This document shows positions 13,882-25,757 of a stretch of DNA of 64,000 nt, piece by piece. The DNA lies in contig OX388347.1 in the NCBI GenBank assembly GCA_947579665.1, positions 37,704,943-37,768,942 on the forward strand, in the 5' to 3' direction. Source of the stretch: Sympetrum striolatum. Taxonomy: Eukaryota; Arthropoda; Insecta; Odonata; Libellulidae. The translations under genes were made by a program, and so were the position numbers. The notes under the pieces were generated by a model, which saw only the letters and a list, made by a program, of their open reading frames with translations, did not search any database and was not told where the DNA came from. Within the stretch, counting starts at the first letter, position 1. Each line of letters begins with the position of its first letter.

Positions 13882-14950
13882 ATGACGCAGGAGGAAGAAT
13901 AATATAAATAAATATACTAGAATCCGTCCGCTACTTCCTATTGTCCATAACATGTAAAAAGGTTCAAGAGAATGAGGTTGCCTGCCGAATCATAAAGATC
14001 TTGCTCAACATCTTCATTCATTTGATATGAATAGAAGAAGGGAAATAAGTCTTCTTAACTGGCAGTTTCTGAGAGAGGATTACATTGTCCACTATAGATA
14101 TTCCATCCGTAGTATTAAAGTACTCATTATTGAAGTAACAACTGCTTTGTCAGTTTTGTAACCTAACTTTACGCTTAAATACTTAACCCTTTAATGGTCT
14201 TACCCAAAAACTTACACAAATGATCGCAGCGGGTCAATATGGCTCAAGATGTGTAAATTGCGATAAAAAATTATTTTCAGGATACTATTGCATTACTTTC
14301 ACTTCATTTAATAAATTAACTTCATTATATTAGATTGATATATTTTTTAAATAGCCACTGTTTTACAAAGAAAAATATCATAAACATACGACTGAATTTC
14401 AGCAATTTCGCACTAAATTTTTTTACGCTTGAAACCTAAACAGGCCCCACCATGAAATTCTTTTATAAATATTAAATGAAATTAGTGAGCTTAAGACCAT
14501 ATTTCATGGAAAAAATTAAACAAGTGTTGGCTCAAGGCTAGAACAGTTACGCAATTGGTTGCGTCGGGTCAAAATGCCTATTCCAGAAAAACAAAGTATC
14601 ATTTTTTAATCAAATATTACTTAGTGATAAAAGGAGAGGAAATGGGAGATTAAAGAGTCAAACAACTTAAAACGACATCATTCCTTAACGAAAATTATCA
14701 AAGCAAAACCGATCGGGTTTTGCTTCGATATAAATGACCCGACATGAACAGTTAAGGGTTAGCAATAGTATTATTTGATATTTTAATTCTATTCTCTTTT
14801 CTATGAAGTCTATTCGAAACTCAACCAGCTTGCTTACCCTCATTCTTTTTTATTCCGAATCGATAATGTTTACTCGAATTCGAAGGATAGTCGGAATCGG
14901 GGAGCCATACAAACTGATAACTTTATCTTTTAACGCCTACATGATTTTTA
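13882..14950. repeat. Segmental duplication, copy B
   Basis: Same orientation as 7978-8795 and about 6 kb away. It is interrupted by the piggyBac-type MITE at 14187-14758. No gene is visible in either copy, so the duplicated unit is either non-coding or an old transposon. Confidence 0.7.
14187..14758. mobile_element. Probable piggyBac-type MITE
   Basis: Starts CCCTTTAATGG directly after TTAA (14183-14186) and ends CAGTTAAGGG directly before TTAG (14759-14762), so the ends are inverted and the flanks match the TTAA target of piggyBac, with one change. The 572-bp interior contains several cgggtcaaa-like motifs but no open frame. The related duplicated sequence at 8.6 kb lacks this insertion, which marks the empty site. 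Confidence 0.65.
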
Positions 14951-17109
14951 TAGTCGAAGATAGGCCTAGGGAAGAAGAAAAAATATTGAGGAAATAAGAG
15001 TAGGGTATGGGATCCCCGATGGAAGAAAAACGAGAACTCGTATATAGAATGGGAGAGGGTAATGGATGGACTGGCGTACGAAAGACAAAAGGGAAGGAGG
15101 AGTTGGCGGAGGTGAAAAGGAATTTGAAAGGGGGCAGATAAATGGGATATGAAGAATTGCCAAGCGAAGGCGATTTTTCTACCAGGCTATCGATGTAGCC
15201 CTAACAAAAGAATGATGAAATTAATTTTTTTAACGAAGATTGATTACAGGAATATGCGATGAGTGAAACCTTATGGAGAGAGATTCCAAGAGGAATTCAG
15301 AATAAATTGCTTATCTTAGCCTCTCTATCATCCGAATGTTCACGAATATGTAAAAATTAATGAGGTCAGACCTTTTGGTTTTACTGAGATATTTTTTTGC
15401 GAAAAATGCTGGGTACTAACTTTTAAATTTACAACAGTATGATAGGTATAATTTACTCGCATCGGATGTGAGAAAACGTTGCTATTTCAATTTAATAAAT
15501 CACTTGGAAATAGCGACAGTTTCTAAAATAGAGAAATCTATAACTTATAGCAGAGGTTAATGATGAGCATTTTTCCATATTTTGTATATGAAAATTTAAA
15601 ATTAACAGAAGCTGAGAATTATATGATAAATATTTTGAGAATATATCACAACATAGGCAATAAAAATATTTTGTTCGCATTGGTATTTCTGATTTGAAAA
15701 TGTAAGTAATAAAGAAGTAACAAATGGTTACGAGAAGTAAAAAAGGGGCACATCGATAAATTCATGCTATTCCTAAGGAAGCAGCACTATATCTAAAGAA
15801 GAACATGTGCAGAGTATGTTTGTCGAAGGAAAAATTAGCAACCTCCAAGCGCCGATTTCAATAGCTATGAAATTATCTTTACCACGAGCACTAGAGAGGT
15901 ACAGATAAAAAGAATAAAACTCAAGAGTGCACTCCGTTTATGGCTGATAACAGCGTTGATATGTAGTTGAGTTACTCGAGATATTGATAATATTATTTGC
16001 AGAGGATAAAGACGGCCAATCTGAAACAGCTCTTTTTAGGTTAAAGAATATTCATCTATAACAGAAGTAGTTTATCATGAACAACCATATAACATAATAC
16101 CACATGCATATAACATAACCACATAATTGCTTAATTGTTTATAGGTAACAATGTTGATTTTACAGACAGAATTACGAATCATCAAACCTTATTGATGAAA
16201 TTGGTGTTGTCATTTTATCAGCAAACAAATCCTACGTCATATACTACTGAACAACTATCCATTTCGGAAAAAGCGTATCAATCTTTCATCGTGGCTTATG
16301 AATTAGAAGATTGGTTTGATATATCTCTCTAAGACATACTATCAGCAGCCGGTCTTTTCACTCCCGCACATTTCCAATTTTAAATATTATCATAATCAGT
16401 TCCTTGCAAAGCTACTTGGGTCTTATCCTGTCATCCCTTCTTTCCACCACTTCTTCAAATAATATTGCGCCTAATTGTGAACCCCATTAAACTTCCTTTT
16501 AATATTTTCAAAAACGGAGTAAAACGAAAATTTAATTTTTATTAATTAACTTTTTGCAAGATATTTCAATTTAATTTGAGTCTTCGAACACGCTGTTTAC
16601 AATTTAATAACCATTTCCAAATTCCTAAATTTGAATGAAAATCTTTCATCCTCGAAAATTGAAAGCAAAATATTTCTTCGAGAGAATGATCTTGTCTATG
16701 TCTCCGTAAAGTCCCTGCAAGCCACCTTTCGGCGTGTGGCAGGGGATTTCTTGTATCATTCGCGGAAAAAATGAATTCTTGAAATGATTCCTTCTAGCGT
16801 TTACTTCCCCTGATATTCCATACAGTTCCAGAACAGCCTATATAACAATGAGGTCGCATTCTATTAGTTATATCTTCTAAGAAAGTACTTTTCTGAGCTC
16901 ATTTACTGAATTTATCCTTTGAATCAATATTGTATCTTTTAACGAATTAATTCTTAGTCAAAACTTTCATCAAATTATTTTGTAGATTTTCTTGGGTTCT
17001 CTCTGGAATAGTAAAACATAAAATCGATCCATAAAACGCAGTGTTTCTGTAAAATTAGTATCAAAGACAAATGGATAATCATTAAGAGCTTATAAAATCA
17101 AAAAAATTA
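14951..17109. other. No gene seen, 2.2 kb
   Basis: A purine-rich stretch at 14,960-15,140, then AT-rich sequence with the GCCAC/GTGGC dyad near 16.72 kb. No supported coding region. Confidence 0.55.
16700..16752. repeat. Dyad segment GCCAC...GTGGC, repeat-like
   Basis: CCCTGCAAGCCACCTTTCGG, then CGTGTGGCAGGGG, folds with GCCAC/GTGGC and CCCT/AGGG stems. It resembles a short sequence I have seen often in arthropod repeats (CAAGCCACCTTTCGGTGTG-like), but I cannot name the family. Confidence 0.4.
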
Positions 17110-17660
17110 CATTAGTACCCAAGAAAAACCCATCTCGCGCAGCGGCATTTTTTGCCGAAGACGCGGCACCACTCAAGCCCGCGGACCGACCTTTCATCGA
17201 GCCGATAAAGGAATGAACACATAAGAAATTCGAAAGACGTGAAACAAACGAGAGCGAACTATAGCCGAAGACAAATGAAATCTATGGGAAGAAAGCCGAG
17301 AGAGACAGCGGAGAGAAAAAGTGATTGAAATCAATTGGATATCCCTTGTCTTTAGGGAAGGTGGGTGATTGGATTTCCTCGAGCTGGACTTGAAAAATGG
17401 GATTGAATGGGCGGTGAAAAAATAGGCGAGGAGATGGAAGATGGAACGACAGGAGTCGTAAAGTGGGTGGAGAGGTTACGAGAGCGCCGATATAGTTTCT
17501 CCGGAGAGTGATAGAAAGAACAGTGCGCAAGAAATGAGAGCGAAGACTTCCATCAACGGCTGTGTCGTGACAGATGAAGAAGTATTTTTAGCGTTCGTGA
17601 GGATGATTCCCTTAGTTCGGCACGCACCGAAGTGCGCTTTTTGCAAGCTTGAAAATTCGA
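17110..17660. other. CpG-containing, purine-biased segment
   Basis: Begins with CpG-dense sequence (CTCGCGCAGCGGCATTTTTT), continues as purine-rich DNA, and ends with short dyads such as TTCGGCACGCACCGAA. No recognisable coding region. It may be a promoter or a decayed repeat. Confidence 0.35.
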
Positions 17661-17836
17661 AAAAACAATGAGAGATGGCTATTAGCTGACATTAATGCGC
17701 TTCATATGCCGATGTCATCGCGGGAGTATATGCCATTCCGGTGAAAAAAATAAAGCCAGATATCCGAGGGAAGCTCTATAATTAGATACGCAAGTAAAGT
17801 GGTGATATTCATTGAGTAAGTGTTAATATGATTTAA

Positions 17837-17981
17837 AAGAAAAAAGAAAGAAAGAAAAAAGAAAGAAAGAAAAAAGAAAGAAAGAAAAAAGAAAGAAAGA
17901 AAAAAGAAAGAAAGAAAAAAGAAAGAAAGAAAAAAGAAAGAAAGAAAAAAGAAAGAAAGAAAAAAGAAAGAAAGAAAAAAG
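17837..17981. repeat. 15-bp purine minisatellite
   Basis: GAAAGAAAGAAAAAA repeated nearly perfectly about nine to ten times. On the minus strand this reads as repeated FFLFS codons, which explains the long open frame there; I do not regard that frame as a gene. Confidence 0.95.
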
Positions 17982-18174
17982 TCTAATTAAGGTATGACTA
18001 TTTTGATATTTGTCTACATGCATTTTTTCCAAGTGTGAAGAATAATTACGAGAAATTATCGATGAATTGATGAGAACATGGTTATCCGTTATGTGAAAGT
18101 TCATGCGCGTGAAGTGGGGGAGAAGAATTTTCAAATTATTCTGCTTAAAATTCCCCAGCATATAACAGATGCTG

Positions 18175-18216
18175 CATAAAAAACATTCTATTTATTAAAA
18201 TAGAATGTTTTTTATG
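18175..18216. repeat. Perfect hairpin, 19-bp arms with 4-nt loop
   Basis: CATAAAAAACATTCTATTT, loop ATTA, then the exact reverse complement. It lies about 190 bp after the 15-bp minisatellite. Confidence 0.9.
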
Positions 18217-18399
18217 AATTATGCTCAAAAGTAGGCACCTTTAAACGAAATATTATTTAAATATAAATTATTCCTAATTCCACACTCGAAGTATTCATCA
18301 ATGAATTACGATGAGCTTTATCTCTCTAAAATTGTTATTATTTGTCTCCTACATGTGATGTAGAAGAAGTATAAAATTTCCAATAGAGGACAAGAGAGG

Positions 18400-18545
18400 A
18401 ATATGCTCCTTTTTGATTTTCTCCTTTTTGAGTGCTCTCAAAAAGTGTGGTGTCCCCTCTTATTTTCTTGGAATACTTGGGAATGAGAAGAAGAACGCCG
18501 ATAAAAGCGACTATTGAAGATTTTAAACTTCTAACTACATATGCA
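18400..18545 (+). repeat. Diverged relative of the inner arm of the 19.5-20.6 kb element
   Basis: GAAGAACGCCGATAAAAGCG, then ACTATTGAAGATTTTAAACT, resembles AAGGAACGCCCACAAAGACG, then GCTATTGGAGATTTTTAACC, at about 20,318-20,353. A similar CGCCGATAAAGACG is present in reverse at about 7,600. Confidence 0.45.
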
Positions 18546-19199
18546 TGTTATTCATGGATATAGGAAGATTTTTTGTTGTTTTGTTGAGTGATATGGGATT
18601 AAAAAATATTTTAGGCTGGTTTCGGCCTGATCTCTATGATGGTAAGATCCGCATCGAACATCGCATAAATATTATATAGCTAATATTCAGTTTTGGAGTA
18701 TCATCGCTTTGTAGCTATTTATTCGTCAACTACGTTCAACTGCCAAGTAAACATTTTGATGAAATAATCAATGAATATCTGATTTCAGAAATCAATTCCT
18801 CACTGAGATTAAGTATTTGACCTGATTTGGTGAAATTGAAGAAATTAAATTATTCATTAATTCGAAAACTTTTCTGCTGCTACAATTGAATATAACTGTG
18901 TTATATTGTAGTCGATATACCATAATTTATAATAAGAAAGTACTCGAACAAAATTCTCTCTCTAGAACTCTTCCATAGGAGAGAAATAAAACCTTTAACT
19001 AAAACGTGATGTACGACCACTTCGATGTTCGACGCTTTACTAAATACTTTGACAGATAATAAATTGCTAGTAGACCTAGTCGAAAAGTTGAACGCAACCG
19101 TAACGACCAATAACCTTAAATCCCTCTCGGGAACAACGACGCACTGCGCCGAGATAGAAGCCAGCTGAGAAGTTGATTGCGAACTAAACAATACAATGG

Positions 19200-19480
19200 G
19201 AGCTATCTCTTCACCATTTGAGATCGCATCGTTTCGATAAGGATGCCGCCGCCATAGAGGGGAGAGAGAGAAGAGCGGTCCGACGGGAAGTGAGTGTGAC
19301 ATGCCCCCGATCCATGCAAAAGAGCGGGCCTTTGCGACTTAATGGCAAAGCGCAATCCTCTGGAGTCGACCGTGCTTTCTTATAGGCAGTCGCTGACGAC
19401 GCGTGACGCCGTTGTCACTGCCCGGCGTCGCCACGCCCCGATCCGGGAAACAAACTAAAATTTCCTCTCCTTGTGTTTTG
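19200..19480. other. CpG-rich segment left of the long-inverted-repeat element
   Basis: Dense CpG around 19,240-19,450 (GACGACGCGTGACGCCG, CCCGGCGTCGCCACG). Raised GC content resumes at 20,640-21,000 beyond the inserted element, so the element may have split one original island. No coding call. Confidence 0.4.
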
Positions 19481-19481
19481 A

Positions 19482-20626
19482 CGTGACCCGACAAATCAGA
19501 GTGCGGCAACTCGTCGCACCCGAAAACTCCCCGTGCGACAGCTCATTGCGCTAACAACAGATCGCTACTTATTAGAGCTTAAAATCTCCAATAGGCATCT
19601 TTCTTGGCGTTCCTCGTCTCATTAATAACAATAATAATAATCGTCTTCATTTGGGCGAGATTGAGACTAAAAGTCTCTTCTTCCATCTAGCCCATCGTCA
19701 TTAATTATAGAATCATAAGTGAATTAAAGAGAATAGTGAGAAACAATTTGAAGAATTTTGGATGTAAAAACCCTTAAAGATTCTCAGGAAAAAAATTCAC
19801 TGCAGGAAAATACCCACAAAGAAGGGGGGGTGTGAAAAACCTGCGCAAACCTACCGATAGTAATAAATAAGAGATGAGAAAAAATATGAAAAAATAAAAA
19901 ATACACTAGTAATAAGAAATTGCATGCGATATATATAAATATGAATCAGTTCACATTAAAAAAAACAATATACATAATCTTAATACACCGGTGTTTGGAG
20001 ATAAAAATAGAGGACACCGCACTTTAACAACAATCATTTCTATAATTGGACGGGAGAGGTGAGAAGGAGGTAAAGTGAAAGACTTAAACAAATACAGAGG
20101 TTTATTATTATTCATAATGATAAACAATAAAAGTCCAATTAATTATTTCCTTCTTATTGATGCTGTCAGCCAGCATGCATTTTTTAGATAAGGGCTAATA
20201 CAAAGAAAGAACCTATTCACTCATGAATAAGAAAGCATCGCTTTCGAAGTGCGCATTGAGTGTTATTTATGTGCTGTGTCCTTTCTTGTTTTCTACGAAA
20301 ACCGGTGAAGGAGACAAGGAACGCCCACAAAGACGGCTATTGGAGATTTTTAACCTCTAATTCTTTAATAGCCGTGTTCCAATTTTTTTTCCTTTACAAA
20401 GGGTCGCTACGAATACTGGAATGATATCAAATTTTGAGCGGCAGTCTTTTTACCAATTAATAATGAAACTAGTTAAAAGATATTAATGATATATTTAATA
20501 ATAAATTAATCACGCGATGAGCTGTCGCTCTGTCAGTTGTCGCATGGTGAGTTGTCGGGTCCGATGAGTTGTCGCACTCTGAGTTGTCGTACTCCGAATT
20601 ATCGCACTCTAAGTTGTCGGGTCACG
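19482..20626. mobile_element. 1.15-kb element with long inverted ends (possibly Mutator-like)
   Basis: Both ends start CGTGACCCGACAA when read inward and continue as related sequence rich in GACAACTC units. Homology between the arms continues inward (ATTGGAGATTTTAAGCTC versus ATTGGAGATTTTTAACCTC, inverted). The flanks are GTGTTTTGA (19473-19481) and GTGTTTAAA (20627-20635), a plausible 9-bp target duplication with two differences. There is no transposase frame inside. Superfamily is inferred from target-site length and long inverted ends only. Confidence 0.6.
20516..20622. repeat. Degenerate GAGTTGTCG subterminal array
   Basis: About seven irregular units of GAGTTGTCGCACTC-like sequence in the right arm of the 19.5-20.6 kb element. 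A shorter inverted set lies in the left arm (19482-19560). Confidence 0.75.
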
Positions 20627-21112
20627 GTGTTTAAAGCCCCCACACGCCCTAACGAAGTTTCAAAGTGATGCTCTGACAGTTGGCGGTGTCCGCCTCCGGG
20701 GCAACCTCTCTCTGATGGACGTTGAGCATGAATGATTCTTCTCCTTAAGAGCGCATCATTGCCTCATTGCAATTTCAAGCATCGCTGAGTCCACTCGGAG
20801 AAGTGTGATGAAACAGGTAATTGAAGGAAACGGAAACGATCTGTCGACATACACGGTTTTGTATCTCCGTTTTTTTTTGGGCTAAACGATTTAACTTCCC
20901 TAACCCACGACAAATTATCGCAACAAGCAAGTGAACGAAGAAAGCGATCCGCCGTAATTTTGTGATCCCGTCGTCCGGATTTCTCGAATTCCAATGCCTC
21001 GTCAACTTCTCTGCATTCCTATAAATATAAGTGTGTACCTGATTTGACTTTCTAACATGAAAATACTTCTTTCACTCGTGTCTGTATCGATAAATCTATT
21101 TTTATACCCAAT

Positions 21113-21462
21113 ATTTGACGTATTCGAGTATAAGCCGACCCGATTATAAGCCGAGGCACCACAATACACTGGCAAACTAATTAAGTCGGGTATAAGCCTA
21201 ATTTAATCAATACAACTGCTACTGATAAAATAAAATTAGGATGTCCGATCAAATAGGTTTTTTCAATCCGACAGCTCCCGACGGACGACCTTTGTGTAGA
21301 AAGTTGAAAAAGACTTTTCATTGAGCAAGTGAGGAGTTTGCAAGCCGATTTTCGGCTATGGTAGACTCTTTCCACCGGAGCACAGGTAAAGTGGGATCCT
21401 CATTCAAGTATAAGACAAGTGGGGCTTTTTCAGCATAAGAAAAGGCTAAAAAAACTCGACCA
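21113..21462. mobile_element. DNA-transposon-like fragment with GTATAAGCCGACCC motifs
   Basis: Left side has TCGAGTATAAGCCGACCCG, then ATTATAAGCCGAGGC. Right side has GGCTTTTTCAGCATAAGAAA, then AGGCTAAAAAAACTCGACC. This pairing of end sequences is reminiscent of a widespread animal repeat whose ends read 'ctcggcttatactcgagta'. I recognise the style but cannot assign the family. There is no intact coding sequence. Confidence 0.4.
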
Positions 21463-24400
21463 ATACATGAAAAATTACGGTGTTACATTAAATGATCTGC
21501 AATAATTATAGAGCAATAAATATTTGCACATTTCAGAAGTTTTCAAACTATTAGAAGAAACATCTAATAGTTGAAGGTAAAATTTAGCGATCATAATATT
21601 TATATTTCTGGATAAAAGATTCTTAAGTATTCCATGATTGTAAAACATCCTTTCCGCTTGCGAAATAATAATAAGAATTATACATAACAAAAGAATTCCA
21701 TCTCATAATGATTTATTCAAATATAATCTTAAATGAGTTTTGTAGTTTAATGGAAATTGATAAACGTAGTTTACTCCATAGTTATGGCATTTCTCAACTA
21801 AAGACACTGACAAACTCAGAAGTATGCGTGGTCGATGTTAAAGACAAGAATGCGATCTAGATGTAGGATATTATCAATAACACGGTAAAGAGCTTCCGGG
21901 AAACTATTATCCCGCATTGCATTCTTGAGAGCTAAAGGCAAAATGTCTCAACCATGTTACAACTGCTATGTAATTGAGTTAATGTACTGAAAAATTTACA
22001 TAAAAATTGCTAGATAACAATTCAGAAAACAAAATTGAATTCTGTGATCTATGTTAAGCCAAGTTTTGGTCAATATAATTTGTTACTACGATTTGAAAGA
22101 TTAAATGGACGGACTTATTCATTTCACTCTCATATCTCTATTGATATACATACTCTCTTGATTTCTGTTTTAGGGAGTTTTAGAATGGATATTTTAGAGT
22201 TTATTTAGCGTCATTTGAAAAAATAATACTATCACCAATTAGCACTTTATACAAAAGGTATGCATTATACAAGGGATTTATAAATGATGGATAATATTAT
22301 GTATGGAAATAAATATTATAATATTTTAAATAGATTATTTAATGGTCTGGCTACGATTTAATATCCTCGGATTATCTAGACTTTTGAATGTAATTTCTCT
22401 CCAATAATAGCGATGATCAAAGTAATACATACTTTTACAAAAATATCTCACTTGATGACGAAGATTCTGATAAAGTGTCAAAATAACTGTTATATTTCTC
22501 GTGAGACTTATTAGAATTACGGTTGACTATTATTATAGCCTTTTTAAAGAGAAAAAATTGTATAAAAATCAGTTCCTTGATTTCTTTGAAGTACATATTC
22601 AGAGTTTCCCCCTCGCATCGTGTCTCATAACCATTAATCTGCAGCACGCCATCGACAGCGAATATTGAAGTACTTTGTTTCAGCATTTCTCCTTCGGGTC
22701 TGATGTTCCGGGAGAGAACAACAGTCATAACATTTTGCGAAATGTGACGTGCAGAATTCTCAATGGGATGTTTAGATAACCTGCCACTCATTAAGTACTC
22801 CGAACTGAGAGATTATATCCACGTGATTCATTCAAGGCGTGGTCTCTTACACCGTGTTTTCTAGCGTGACGAGGTAAATGCTCTTTGTGGGCCCAGCTCA
22901 TATTCGCCGCAATGGCACTTAAATACCTCACTTATCGACGCATTTCCCGTTTGTTTGGATTCCCATTGCTGCAGCATTCATATTCATAGTTTACAACGGT
23001 ATGGAATGTCTTATACAATCTATATTACTCTTACCTAGACATGAATGTTCCAAGAGAATACTTCCTATAAAATATTTTAAAAAATATAGTCTAGGAATTA
23101 TATAAGAATTCAATGAGAATACTTCATGACATACGCATAATTATACAGAGATATCATCGTAGGACAAATCTTCTGACTTTATTCTTTAGACAAACGTGAA
23201 AATTAATCATGTTTATAGTAAAAAAGTTTTTTTGTAGATTTTAAACAATAAATTCCACGGAGGAAAGCGTTGTTTTATGGATCTCCATCACGAGGGAATA
23301 AGTGAAGAATATTGCCCTCGGAGAAAATGAATCTTTGAAGCGGCTGTTTTACCATACCTACTTCCTTAATTTTTCCTGCAGCATCCGATCGGTCTATTTA
23401 AGAGAGTGAACTCACATTATCAGTATGCCTTCCATGAATACACTTCCCCTTCAAATCTATATTTAGTTTAATGTCACAGGATTAAAATATTTTTTAATAT
23501 TTAAATATATTTCCAAAGACTTCATAAATAAAAATCTATACAAATATAATTTATCAAGTCAAGTTATTTAAAAAGTAATGTGGTGTACAAATCTGATGCC
23601 AAATAATTTCAAAAGAAAGCTAAATAAATTTATTTAAACTGAGGAAAATAGTACTACATTCATCATTTGTTCCCTCGATATTAAACATATTTTGGCGGTG
23701 TTTGGAAGAAACAGGTCCTTCCTGAAAGAGCTTCTTCCCGATAGAGTCTACACATTCCACTTAGTATCGATAAAAAATTAGGGATTCGGAGTAAGTGGTG
23801 AAGAAAATTAGTGAAGAACAGTGAAAAAAGCACTGCTGTCTAAAGTGGCTGTTTAATAAAATGACGTAGAAGTTTTTAGGGGAAAGATATAGAAGGGGAG
23901 TTAATCATTTTTCACGAAAAAAACCTCTCCCCCTGGATGAATGGGTGCTGACAAAAAAACTTGGCAATTACGCGTCAATGATATAATTATGTATGCTGTA
24001 TTAATTATTATGATTTACGTCAATTTCCTTATATGCTGATCTTAGAGTAACATATTAGTGCTTTAATTCTCTATCGTAAAGTGATAAAGATGTCCTTATT
24101 CCATAACAAATGAGGTGCATGTATTCAATCGTAGAAACTTTTCTCTTTCTGTTTTAATTGAAAGCGTCAAGTAATAACCTAGACAAATTGTTGTGCGACA
24201 AATTCATGCAGGAAAACACGAATGTCCCCTTTGGACCCGACCCTGCCTCCATGGGAAATTACCCCATAGATTTGAATTGATTTCTTTAAATAAAAATAAG
24301 AAAATTCATTGAAGGAAGATCTCAAAATATTCTAACTATCCATCACATAATCTTCATGACGACGAGAAGTAAAAAAAGAGAGCCTTGAGTTGATAATTGA

Positions 24401-25589
24401 TTCCGCGTTCGGTATTTTATATTTAATAACACAGTAAAATATTCTTCCTATCATTTTATGTTAGACCACTGATATGATTAGTCAAGAAATTTTGATAAAA
24501 CATCTAATAGTCATTAAAATATAGCATTAAAAATATATCATAAATATAGTGAGTTAAACAAAATTAATAATATTTGATTGATTTTAAAATACCGAACAGA
24601 TATTTCAAGAAAAATATCGCATCTTTAATTTCACATAGTAGATTTAAGTAAAACGAAAGCAAAATTTCACAAAGACAATTCAACCTTTCCTCGATGAGCT
24701 GAATTCCGCAAAATAATATAACTCCAAACCCGGATATTTAGCCAATAAGTTATACTTAAATTTTCTGAAATTCCCGAAGATACTCGAAAATGCTCCACAG
24801 AGAACACCGTAAACACATTTACATTCATCGAAGCATACAAAATCATAAAGGTAGCCGCGTGTAAATATAATTGCGAAAACATGATTCTACCTTGTGAATC
24901 TTCTCTTTGTATTGAAATAAGAGCCATCTTTCATTTCGTTCGACCTTGGTATCAAAACAAGTGAGTTATCCAAAACAATTATCGGTACTCTAACTTGATT
25001 TGGCGAAAGAGCCAATGATGAGCGTGCTCGCCATTTTGAGCGGGGATATCATTAGGTCCTTAATTAGAGGCTTTATTTTAGGAGAAGTCTGGGTGAACAA
25101 ATACCACTATTTATATAAGGAAATAGTATTTTGCAAGACAAACAGAAACGTACGACTGCTACGAAATTTTTCCGGTGACATAAGCATAATTCAAATTTAC
25201 AGGTCAGTCACACCTTAGTATTTATTTTGTACAAATGATAACCAATTTTCTTTTCCGCATTTCCAACAGCAAATAATATTTTGTCTCATTTTACTTTTAA
25301 TTCTACCAATATTTGGCCTTAACTGAATTTAAACTTCAAATTAATGTAAAGAATTGTTTCACAAAAAAATATCAAAAGTTTTGTCGCCAGAATTTTAAAA
25401 GTGATCGTTTTAATAATCCTTGATTAGAACAAACAGCTACTTAGATTAGTAATCTGAATTTTTCAGTTACAAATAAAAATATACCTCTTCTTTTGAGTCT
25501 TTCTTATTCCAACTGATGACCGATCGTTAAAGCACTAACCTTTTATATTGTTTTGTCTTTAAATCTCACTTACTCGTTGATTAAAATAG
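21463..25589. other. No gene seen, 4.1 kb
   Basis: Uniform AT-rich DNA. The 118-codon minus-strand frame at 22435-22791 has no family motif and no exon-like splice context that I can defend. Confidence 0.55.
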
Positions 25590-25757
25590 CAACTTAGAAA
25601 ATCGAAAAAATACCAGCATTGATAAAAGTTAAACGGTTTGAAGAGGTTTGAAGGTGAAAGGTAAAACACGGACTTGAAGAAGTCTGACGGGGCCGGGAAT
25701 CGAACTCGGGATCTTTCTTTATTCGGGAGGCTGCCTTAACCTTGATCCGGTAGCAGG
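25590..25757 (-). repeat. tRNA-derived SINE copy
   Basis: On the minus strand it reads GATCAAGGTTAAGGCAGCC, then a B-box GAGTTCGATTCCCGGCCCC, then CCGTCAGACTTCTTCAAGTC and a degraded tail. It matches the plus-strand copy at 28470-28620 across the B-box and the first part of the tail. Confidence 0.7.

Noticed and set aside
17837..17981. CRISPR-like regular repeat array
   Set aside because: Units are 15 bp with no unique spacers, in a eukaryotic context; it is a minisatellite.
17823..18161. 112-codon minus-strand frame rich in FFLFS repeats
   Set aside because: It is the translation of the 15-bp purine minisatellite; pure low complexity with no splice or homology support.
20516..20622. CRISPR or iteron array made of GAGTTGTCG units
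   Set aside because: Irregular spacing, no spacers, and inverted counterparts at the other end show that it is part of transposon ends.
20764..21005. Two overlapping 76-codon minus-strand frames
   Set aside because: They overlap in different frames, show no family signature, and lie in a GC-raised patch.
22435..22791. 118-codon minus-strand frame as an exon
   Set aside because: No recognisable domain, no supporting splice partners, AT-rich surroundings.
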